From NCBI RefSeq assembly GCF_000208745.1, contig NC_030857.1, positions 12,249,790 through 12,313,789 of the forward strand: a DNA stretch of 64,000 nucleotides, read 5' to 3'. Of the stretch, positions 49,023 through 59,686 are shown one piece after another (the first letter of the stretch is position 1; each line of letters begins with the position of its first letter). A program made the translations under genes and the position numbers. This DNA is from Theobroma cacao (Eukaryota > Streptophyta > Magnoliopsida > Malvales > Malvaceae). The notes below the pieces were generated by a model, which was given only the letters and a program-made list of their open reading frames with translations, did no database searches and had not been told where the DNA came from.

Positions 49023-49740
49023 TGTTCAATTTTCTACTCACGCAAGTGTACGTATAGCAAAGATAATATAGAGATAAGTAGAGTGTTGATCCTACAGAGA
49101 ATTGAATTAATCCTTACAGTTAACTACTAAAATTAACACACCTTTTTATCTAAACAATTAAAATTAAAAAGGAAAATTTAAATTAATAAACTAATAACGA
49201 AAACTAAAACTTAATCTAAAATCTATTAGCAAATTTACTTTATTAAATGTGAATGACTACCAAACCTCAGATTATGATATCCTTCAATACTTTATCTAAT
49301 TGTTGTCTCTCTCTCTTAACTTAGTTTAATGGATCAAGTTGTTAACTAGAGTCCTAAATTATTTACAAGTCTCTATCGAGTTTCTTATAAAAATATCTCT
49401 CCCAATTAATTTACTATATGTCTATGCAAATTAAATTGAAGAAAGATTTATTAAGTTTATGCTCTACTTTTGGCTACGTATGGGTTATAGGTGTATGTCT
49501 ACCTTCTATGCAAATCAAATCACCTAATTAACTAAGCGTATTAGATCATACGCTATTTTATTCAAAGTCTACCTAAATCTCCTTCATCAAGGTTTAACCT
49601 AAGTTTTCAATTCAATCTAATTGGTGGCCAGTCAACTAGAAGCATTAAGAACATAATAAAATAAATAACTTAATTCTATCACATCAATCATATTTCAAAA
49701 AATTCAATTCTAACAAATCTTAGCACTATTAAACATAACT
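49023..49740 (-). repeat. LTR fragment of the Athila-like family
   Basis: Same order of blocks as the LTR at 28697-29330: 'ACTCACGCAAGTGTACGTAT', 'GTTAACTACTAAAATTAACAC', 'GAAAGATTTATTAAG' and 'GGTGGCCAGTCAACTAGAAGC'. Both ends are broken: the left abuts Copia pol and the right abuts the leader of another retroelement. Confidence 0.75.
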
Positions 49741-52550
49741 TGGGTAGGTAGACACACAAGAAATTATATATGGGTCTCCCATTTTCAGTTTGTGCCCCAA
49801 GTACACAAAACAAAAACAAGATTCCTACACATAACCCCAATGTTCCACTTAACAACCAAACCATGTAACCTTAGGACTCTATAACCTAAAGCTCTGATAT
49901 TAACTTTGTCACATCCCATTTTTTAGAGGGATTGTGACCAGCACTACGATCTATGTGAGTATCACCCACTAAACCCTAATAAGCCTCTTAACATCATTCT
50001 ATTAGCAATCAATCGCATTTGGCTCATTGACCATCATCATCATCATCATCATCATACATGCATGAACATGAGTCATATAGTCATTAACATCCGTACATAG
50101 GCGAACCACACAATTATGGACTTTTTCACATAAAAGGTGTGAACGCATTAATTTATAGCAATTGTACTAAGTATATTTGATATAAATTCTGTATGTTAGC
50201 ACCCCTACTGCTTTAAAGGCCTTAGGCCATTATTCCAAAACATTTACATAACATTATAAGAAACATCTTACCATTATGTGGCTTAGCAATCATCCATAAA
50301 TAAACATTTATAAACAAAAATATAAAGATAGACTCGACTAGCCAAACATGACCCAACTCTATAGACTTCAAGAAGGTTGTTATACCACTTACCAAAAAAG
50401 AACAACGGATCACGTCTCCGTGACTTGGGTGGCTATAGAGCTATCATTGATCTACAAACAAAAATAATTGAGAAAAATAACATGTGAGTAACAAAGACTC
50501 TGTAAGTGAATACAAGAAGAGGTAAGCCAAGGGGGACAGATTTTACATAAATTACATCATTAATGTAAACATGATCTTGAGAAAAACATGCTTCATTTTC
50601 AAATTTCTCATAAAATAGAGATGCTATAAATGTTTCTCCTTTTCATAATGAAATCAACATTTCATAAACATGTATTTCATTAAATAAGTTGAACACTTAT
50701 GGAAAACCCTTTAGGAAAAACAAAGAAGTCTGTATCGAATCCTCCCTAAGAGAAATGATACTTAACCACATAAACCCAAGCTAAGGGTAGTTTACTCCAA
50801 TCTTTTCACAAATCATGTGAGTTGCTCTTCTACTCAAGATATTCCAAGAGAAACTAATCATAACTTTTAGTGATAATTGTTATATAACTCAAGTAATCAT
50901 TTTTCAGTTCATTTAACTCAGTGATTAATATTCAATCCATAAAACTGAAGTGGCCATTCTTTCTTTAGAATCCATAACTCAACCAATGCATTAGGACTTA
51001 TTCTATTTATTAACCCATTTTGGCTATCGTATAGCTTAAAGTTTCATCTACCACTCAATCAAACATCACAAACACAAGAAAGACTCAAAAAAGGCATCAC
51101 AATAACAAAAGTAATATGCAATAATCAAGAATGCAAGATGCCTACTAGGTTCTGGCCTACATTTGGGAGTCATAAATAGGTGGTACATCCACCTCACCTG
51201 GGCTATATATACTTGTGAATGGCACATTGACCTCACTCATGTTAAGTGTCGCCACCATGTAGTGGAATGTTACCTCACCATGTGTATAGACTACTCTATA
51301 CATATCACTAAGCGTCGGCAACACGTGTGGAATGTTACCTAACATCAAGTGAAAATGCTAGAAAATTATCAAAGCATTATAGGCGAGAATCACAAGCATG
51401 ATTTTTACCACCATCCCTACAGCCTCAACTCAATGTCCTCATCATAATATAGAATTTCGCATATTCGTACATACAGCATCAACATATCAAGCACATTGTT
51501 TTCTTTAACTCATATTCAGGAACTTTCTTATCTTAAAGGGTATATGGTACTATATCACATATTATCCCATAGAATCATGTCTCACATGTTTTAGTATTCC
51601 TTAAATGAAAACATATCATAAGCTTAAGGGTGGGAACATCTACATCCACCTAAGTATTCATTTTTCATACTTTTCCATAGCAAAAATGTGGGTACTAGTT
51701 TTCCACGAATTGTATTCTTCCAAAAATATTCAGTCATCTGTTTATCATCAAGTATAAAGGTGGGAACTTACATTCACTTGTCATTCATATGACGATATAC
51801 CTTTCTCATTTTTTCTATTCATAATGGAATTAAAGTTTTTGAATTAAAACATTTGAAAGGGATTGTCTCCCCTTATTGATTCTAAAACTTCTTTAAAAAA
51901 CATTTGTATAAAATCATTTGATTTAATATTGTAAACATGGTAATCAAATCATGCAAGTCAAACAACTTAATAAATCATGCTTAACTTTACCATATTAAAA
52001 TTCTTAAAAAGGTGTATCCACTTATCTTGACCAAAGTGTGCTTTTAAGCCTTACTTCGTTAAACCTCGCATGTTCTATGATTCATGAGCTCAACACAACC
52101 TAACACAATGATTTTTAACATAAATTTCCTATCTCTCTAGTGAACCCATTTATTCCTAACTAATCAATTAAACCCATACTTTTTGTTTCCAACTAATAAC
52201 CCACAATACTTTAAACCCAAATCATATATAATGAAACCCAATCATTCTTACCTCCATAAACTTGTTGAAGAACAAAAAACCCCAAAACCCTAACTCAAAT
52301 TCAGACTTGAAGGGTGTTTGGGATGGTTTGGCAGCTGAAAGAGGCGAGAAATAAGAGGAAATCGTAGTCTAGTGCTTTTATTTTTCAAATCTAAGGCCTC
52401 ATAGTTGACCCTTTAACCTTGGTAGTCGACTATGGCTTCCTTTTCTCAACTATAGTCGACTACTGACCTTGTGTAGTCGACCCTAGACCAAAATGTTAAT
52501 GTTTTCTAAGCCCCCATGTCACTGCTCTATCCTAAGGTTGACTCCTAGCC
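49741..52550 (-). mobile_element. LTR and leader fragment of a minus-strand gypsy-type element
   Basis: On the minus strand the LTR ends GGGATGTGACA at 49907, followed by a primer-site variant TAATATCAGAGC (49891-49902) and about 150 bp of internal leader. The end and primer context parallel the LARD-like LTR (GGCTGTGACAAAG then TGGTATCAGAGC), suggesting a related family. A (CAT)n run lies at 50033-50056. Paired GTCGAC palindromes lie at 52400-52490, next to a CT-rich leader (52260-52330). The upper LTR boundary was not found. ORFs at 50222-50413 and 51157-51348 are not supported as genes. Confidence 0.5.
50033..50056. repeat. (CAT)8 microsatellite
   Basis: Eight uninterrupted CAT units in LTR sequence. 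Confidence 0.85.
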
Positions 52551-55340
52551 ATTGGGGGCCAACTTTCAAAGTTTTGCTCAACAAGTCGTGATAAGCCTAG
52601 TTAAGTGGATAACCGATCATATCATTTACGTGACTCCTAGAATCAATTAGGTGGTAACTCTTTGCCTAGCCTTTACCTTTAGTTTCATAATAATTAAGTT
52701 TCTAAGTATCCAAATTTTATGAAACTAGTTGAGTAAAACCCACCCTTCATAGTATAAACATATTTTTAATAAAGTTTGACCTTGAGTTTGCCCAACAAGC
52801 CTCCGATATGAAGAACTCTAGTTTTTACTATGAAGGTGGAAGGCATCTTGATCATGCGTAGCATGTGACTCAATATTTTACGAGGAATTTTTAATATTTC
52901 TTATTAGGTTTCATTTGTATAGCATGTATAACATTTAAATTATCACATAAATTAAATCTATCACATGTTGTTCTACTAGGATGGTTATGGATTTTTTTAC
53001 TCTAGTTTCCTTGAGCCACCAAAGGAAACTAGTTGGTCAAATCCTAGGGGATAACATACATTATGCATTACAAGCGTTAGCTTGCATCCTCTTTTGATCT
53101 TCATGGTACCTCAACTCTCTATCTTTGGACTACAAAAGTCTTTTCCTAATCTAATCCAATTTTCTAATTACAAAAGTACTTAGAAACCTCGAGTTACATT
53201 CAAAAGGAATAAGATGAGGGAAGAATTTTATAAATTCAGAGAATAAGAGATAAGGCAAAGTACACAGACTTTATTTAAAAATTCCCATAAAAATAATTTA
53301 GCCAAACCATCAACAATCAAATTGGGTCTATAGTCCATAACCATCCTCAGACATCCATAATCTAATTATGAACATACAGGAGTAAACATGTTTTATATGA
53401 TGATGATCTTGCATTTCGTTTAAAAATTGTCATTCATCATTTGAAGATCAAAGTTTAAATAATTTGATGTCCTCTAATATAAAAAAATCATTTGGAAAAC
53501 TCATTTTCAAAATCACTTACTAAAGAGATTAATCTAATTAATAACTTTAGTCAATTCAAATCTTATTTGAATTTATTCTAGATTAGTAAGTTCATTCTAA
53601 TTAAACTTTTTTAATTAGAATCTTAAATCATTTAGGAAACTTCATTAATTTAGAAATCCATCCTAAACATTTTAGGAAGGTTTTATGATCAATTTAGACA
53701 CCTTAAACATTTTAGGAAACTTACCAAATTTGTCTTAACATTATAGGAAACTTTCCATATTTGGTCCTAATCAAATTAGGAAACTTTCTAAATTTGATCA
53801 TGGTTCCTAAACATTTTAGGAATTAGCCTTATCCATTTTATAATTTTTTGTTTATATTCTTAGTAATTTTAGATTACTAAACTTTATTAGAAACTTTAAC
53901 AATTTGGTAAGACATTCCTTAATTAAATTTGCATAATCCGATTAGGTGGCCATATATTAAAATTTGACCAACAAACTTAATTAAGATAATCTAATCTTTA
54001 TTAGATTATGACCGATCAATCAATTCCATTCCCTTAATTGGGAGATTTTCGATTTAAGTAAATAGAAAATCAGCATGCAGATTTGATATCAATCATTCAA
54101 AATTGATTAATTCCAATCAAGGATGCAATCTCCTTGATTTTAGGCATGTGTCCCCAACAATTTGGGTGTTAATGATCAACCAAGGAAAGAATCCTTACTG
54201 ACCATTTGCTGCCACCTCTTTTAGGTCGCTGCCTATTACAAAGTATGGTGGTTCCCATGCCAATGGGGAGGTGTGGCAGCCTTGTGTGGCGGCTCCCTAA
54301 ACAACTCATATCATAGGTTGCCATTTACACAATTAAAATCATTACTTTTATTTTGCCAAATTTCCAACCCATCATTCATCAGTTCTAGCTCAAAATTAAT
54401 CCCTTAAATGAACATTTCAAAAGTGATTTAATTCTGAAATTTTCAGAATTAAATATGCAAGACTTTCTTGCCATTCAAAACTAAAATAGATTTTAAAATT
54501 ATGTGTTTGACAGATTATGTTTTTTTTTTACTTCAATTTATTGCTTAATTTCAACCTATTTGATCATAAACATTTCATGATCAAGCTGTCCACTTATCCA
54601 GCATTGAGTTTGGAACAATTCCACACCCTTAGCTTGCTGGATATCAAGCAAAACTTTTGATAAAAACAACACAATGACAACCCATATGGTTTCTCCTTTA
54701 ACCAAACCTATTTTTTGCAATTCTTTAAATGTGCATCTCATGCATCATTTAATTGCATTTTAGGTAGGTTACTAATCCTTTTAATTGACCAAAAAAAACT
54801 CAAAATCATTGCCAAAATCAAAGGCTAGTCAATTTCAAAATCTGATTTTAAAATTAAAAGAAAACACAATGCTATAAAAAAAAGCACAAAAACCGAATCA
54901 AGATTTTCCTTCATTTGATAGTGCATTTCATTCATAACTTAACCTTAACTTTTAAGGACTTTAAATCATAATTTAAAGTGACTGAAAATGCACTTAAAAG
55001 GTTGATATTCAAGTTTGGATAGAAGCACAATAATCATCAAAACAAAAAAAAGAATGCTACCTTAAGACAACATCCAAAAAATTGAATGTAATTGTGCTTC
55101 ATTTGGTCGAGATCTTATGCAAAACTATCCACACTTTAAACAATCCTTTGACAAGATTAAAGAGGCCTTAAACATGATCAAATTATGTCTAGATTTAATC
55201 AAAATTGAAGCAAAAAGAAAATATTAAAACATCACCTATTTGAAAACGGTTTGCACCAAAAGACATCAAATCAAAAAGCAAAGCATCGTAGATGCTAATC
55301 ATGATCATAAAATATGTAATGATTATCCAAAGCCTTGAAA
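52551..55340. other. Repeat-rich non-coding stretch
   Basis: No gene supported. Holds a set of degenerate 35-47 bp repeats built on 'TAAACATTTTAGGAAACTT' (53620-53830). The part just below 55340 is, on the minus strand, downstream of a primer-binding site, so it is the internal region of the element whose LTR starts at 55358. It has no gag or pol motif. A sequence like an LTR start (TGTTGGGGACACATGCC on the minus strand) occurs at 54145-54165, but no partner was found. Confidence 0.45.
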
Positions 55341-55344
55341 GATG

Positions 55345-55356
55345 GCTCTGATACCA
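55345..55356 (-). promoter_or_regulatory. Primer-binding site, tRNA-Met type (minus strand)
   Basis: TGGTATCAGAGC on the minus strand, one base from the LTR end at 55358. Confidence 0.8.
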
Positions 55357-55357
55357 C

Positions 55358-57111
55358 TGATGAGAAAGGCCCAGCCATGCATCACAATGCAAATAACAAA
55401 AATAAAACCAAAATTACAAGCGTAGTGAAACAACAAATTAAAATCGGCCTTTCCACCCAAGGTCAATTTCATGGTTTTTGGATGATATGTAATGCAACAA
55501 AACACATGTGTGATCTAGTCATTACCTTGGGTAAAAAGGAAAGCTTGATTCCTTGTAAAACTCTATCAAAATAGCCCTTCTAAGAGACGTCACACTAAGC
55601 ACGATTGTTGCAAACCAAAGCTACCCAAGAAGTTCTTGTGTAACCTTTAACGAAAGTCCACACAATGAATGGAGAAATCCTTACAAGAGGGTGGGATTGC
55701 TAAGTTTTCAATGTGCTAGCAACGATGTGTTCTAAAACACTATTCTTTTCCTTTCACCCTTGGCAAAAGAATAAGAAATACACTGATTTATCTCTTTAAA
55801 CACTCACAAGGGGTAACTACACTACTCACTAGTATTGAATGGTGGCTAGGTTACTTAGATGGGTAGCTTAAGCAAGGTATTTATACCATGGACCAATTTC
55901 AGCCCTAATTACATTTCCATGTAATTGCTAATTGGTCTTTACACTAAATTAAACCTTTTAATTAAGTTCAACAAAAGTTCATAACCTCTAGTTTTGATTA
56001 AGTCCAAGTTAATCACCTTTCCTAATTTAATCTCAATATTTACCTTTTTACATAACCCATTAAGCTTCCTACATGTTGACAATGACCTTAAAATGTAATC
56101 CATAAATTATATTTAAGATAAGATAAATTCAAACTACTTTGTATTTATCATTGATCACATCAACCATTTTATGATCATAGACCATAAGCAAGATCTAGCA
56201 ATCCATCATGGCCACCCAAATGTTGAAAAAGTCAAGATGGTTTGACTGAACCTTTTAGTGATCAGTCTCTTAGTGCAATTCAATCCTTTCATCATGTATC
56301 TCAGAAAACTTAGGAGCATGGTGCAATGTCAACTCCTAAACCTTCTTTTTCAGTCGTAACATTGATTAGCTATCATGGATTATACGAAACTCATTTCATA
56401 AAATCCATTGTGCTCTGCCTAGAGTCTTCACGTAAGCTAACTTATTGTATGAACAATCGAGATACATCTCCTTAATCAGTTAAAGTGATGAATCCTATGT
56501 TGACCACTCATTTGCCTTCTTGTGCTTTATGCTATACCCAATATTCATCCTTTTAAGACATCCTTGGTTAGGACCCAGAGAGATGAAGTCACAGCATAAC
56601 ACTCTACACATAAGGTAACCTGGTGTCTGAAGTCTAAGGATCACTTACACGACTGTCACTTAAAGATATACTCCACTAACACTAGAGTGAAATACCAAAT
56701 GGAATCCTCATGTCGAGTCATGTTCAATGAACTTGTTCCTAGAACAATCACCTGCATTTTAGTTCCAAGTATCCCTATACTTTAACCTATTAGATCAATT
56801 ATTTATTTCTGAAGTAAGGAACATAGAATGTACCGGTCTTTAAGCATCATTGATGTCCAATCTTAATAATACATCGACTAGAAACAATTTAAAAATTATG
56901 CTATAATGCACATGGATCTCATAATTGTAACACTTTACAATTCCCTTGTAAGGCATATTAATTTTATGGACTTCATCTAATAAACTTACAAGCATGGTCT
57001 TATTGATGAAGGAAAACCTCATGTCATTCGGCATGAATGATATGATTGCATGATTGCATGATTGGATCTAGGCCTTAACCAATCTAATGGGCTATAAGGC
57101 TCATTCCAACA
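55358..57111 (-). repeat. LTR (about 1754 bp) of a minus-strand element
   Basis: On the minus strand it starts TGTTGGAATGAGCC (57111) and ends CTCATCA (55358), directly followed by a tRNA-Met primer-binding site, so it is a 5' LTR. No second copy was found in the window and the adjacent internal region is non-coding. The TG...CA ends plus primer site support the call; family not assigned. Confidence 0.6.
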
Positions 57112-57830
57112 AAGTTTTCATAGTGAAACCTTAAACATTCTTACCTCAAAAACTTCCTTGGAGTGTAAAACCCTTAAAAAACCCTCAACTTAAACAAGGG
57201 TTATATGCTGAAATTCGTAAAAAATTCAAGTTAGAGAGTAACCATGGTTGTTAACCTCAAAAAGGCTAAATTTACCTCAAGCACAAGTTGGAAAAGCTTA
57301 GTCCTTGTAAGGTATGGTTTTTATGGCTAAGGAAAGGTTTGGTGGGTGAAAGAGAGTGTTGGGAAACTAAGAGAAATGAGACAAAAATCTCATGCTAGAA
57401 TTTTTATTTCTTTTTTCTGATATGGAGCCTAGAGATCGACCTTTTAAGCTTAAGGGTCAATCCCCAAGTTAACTTTTTCTTCTCAAACTTGCAAAGATCC
57501 ACCTTTTGCCCTTAAGGGTTCGATCGTTTTGATTTCCAATAGCTACCTCTTTGTTCCAACTTGTAGGGATAGACCCTATAACCATTAGGGGTCGATCCTT
57601 GAGTTGCCAAAACGTTTTTAAATGTTTCATCTTATGGGGATCGACCCTTCTTTCCTCAAAGGTTGATCTTGAACATTTCCAAAAGCTAAGTCAAGTATTT
57701 TTATTATAAGGATCGACCTTATGTTCCTCAGGGGTTGATCTTGGACAATTCTAGAAACTATTCCAAATGTTTTGTGATGTTGGGATCGACCTCCCTTCCT
57801 CAAAGGTCGATCCTTGGCATTTTCAGTGTG
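57112..57830 (-). repeat. LTR fragment with a 72 bp tandem hairpin repeat
   Basis: Minus-strand CT-rich leader (57340-57410) with a likely splice donor. Next to it is an array of six units, each with a GATCGACC arm and a GGTCGATC arm about 14 bases apart. Arms start at 57434, 57496, 57568, 57639, 57711 and 57783, so the period is 72 (71 once, first step 62). Orientation is inferred from the leader. Family not assigned. Confidence 0.5.
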
Positions 57831-59686
57831 AAACTGAAAATTTTTGTGAATTAGATAAATTAGACAATTGCCTTGGTGAGCTTAGGAAATGCTTTTTTTT
57901 TTACTTCAAAACCTTGATTTCATCCTTGAGAATTCATAATTAAAGATCATGGAGGTTGCAGAAAGGAATTGGGATGGAATTAGGCTTAAAAAAGGGCAAT
58001 TTTTCCAAGTCTAGACCTAAAAAATTGACCCTAGTGCATAGAGGGTCAACCCTATGAAGTAAACATAAGGGAAGGGAAAGCATTTTGCTCTAGGGTCGAC
58101 CCCAGACCCTATGTAGTCAACTTTAGACTGCCCAGATAGCTTGAATAGACTTAAAAGCCCTAAAACCTTAAAAATCCTCGTTTCTTTCCTATCTTTTTGT
58201 TCTTCCACCCATTTTCTCTCAAATTTTACACCTTTCAAAGCCTTCAAACTCCATCAACAAATCTTGGATTCTAAATGCCAAAGGTAAGGATTTTCACTCC
58301 CAAAAACTTGGTTTTGATGATTATTCTTTTCTCTCTTTAAAAGCTAGGAATTTTCTAAGTTTTCAAGATTTGGCTAGATTCCTTCGTTTGAAGCTCACCA
58401 AGGAGAAAAGATAGGTAAAATGAGTTGTTTATTTGTTGTGTATGAGGTTTGGATAAAATTTTGGTGGAAATAATTGGAAATAAGTGAAAATTAAATAGGG
58501 TTAGAAATGGGTATTCAAAGTAATATGAAATTTTTAAGGGTTTTTAGGAATTTTGGTGATTAAATATCATTTTATTGGGACTTTGAGAGTATTGATAATT
58601 GAATATCATATTTAGATGTTATTGGAGTAATTTAAGTTTGTTAAAGAAGTTGAGCTTTTGATGAAAAGTGCTAAGAGGAAAAAGGCATACTTCAAGAGGT
58701 GCGTAGATACAACGTTTTTAATTATTTATGATATAATTAAGCATGCCTATTCTACAACCTTGCATTAAAACATATTTTGATGAACTTTGTGATGTGACCA
58801 ATGATTTCAAGCTTGTTTTATGAAACCTATATAAACTATGTAAATATGTTACTATGTATTTAGTTTTGAGCATGGGGAACAAGCCTTTTAATTGTTTGAT
58901 GCCTCAAAATTTATATTTGTCTATGGTTGATTAAATGATTGATGAACTGACTTAGTTTTTTGTGCACTCTGGTGTTTGGTGATTGAATTCACTTTTTATT
59001 TAGAATTGGACTTGAACACTTCGACTTCATTTTGCTTTAAACCCTTTGATCTTAGATGGTAAATGGATTCACCTTTCCATTTGGAAACATAACATAAAAT
59101 GTTTTAATAGAGCTTACTTGAGTTATGGACCTATAGCTAGTGACAATAGCCACTAGCCATTGTGCACAATGATTTGCTTTAATCGGGTAGTTGACAGAGT
59201 CTTACCCCTTTGATTTGGTTTCATTTGGTAATTGATACGATCCTACCACCTTTGATAGTCGATGACTATTATGTATCTGACCACTTTGGTGCTAAGGCAC
59301 ACTTTGATTTGGTTGTCTATGCTACTTCATGCTCCACGATCTATTTGAAATGATAATTGACACTATGGAATTGGAACTTGACTTTTGTTTTGAATTTTGG
59401 ATTTTGGATTTGGTATTTGTGTTGAGTCTGGTCTTTGTATTTGACATATGTTTTGACCTTGGTGCTTGAGTTTCGTATTTATTTAATGTTGGCATTTGGA
59501 TTTGACACTCATCTTGACCTTGATTTTTGGATTGAGTATTTGCCCTAACTTTGGTATTTAGACTTGGCATATTAATTTATTATAAATTATGTTATTTTTT
59601 ATATCCATTAGTTTTCTCCAAGGGTTTTCTAAAGGTAATGACATTATTTCATTTGGAAACCAAACCTTTGTTTTCCCCAATATCTT
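57831..59686 (+). repeat. LTR fragment (plus strand) with GTCGAC-type hairpins
   Basis: Paired arms 'TTGACCCTAG...AGGGTCAACCCT' and 'TAGGGTCGACCCCAGACCCT' (58025-58130) precede a leader with 'CTTTTTGTTCTTCCACCC' and a possible splice donor (CCAAAGGTAAGG near 58280). Degenerate TTTGGATTTGAC-type repeats follow at 59380-59560. It is cut at 59687 by the next LTR. ORFs here (58017-58247, 59322-59570, 59551-59774) are not supported. Confidence 0.45.

Noticed and set aside
51157..51348. Minus-strand 63-codon ORF with repeated VTFHY and VPPIY words
   Set aside because: Derived from a short repeated 'GAATGTTACCTCACCATGTG' block in the LTR; likely artefact.
57434..57815. Evenly spaced 72 bp repeat as a possible tRNA or small-RNA gene array
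   Set aside because: No cloverleaf, and no A-box or B-box matches. Stems are only ~8 bp and the spacers differ between units.
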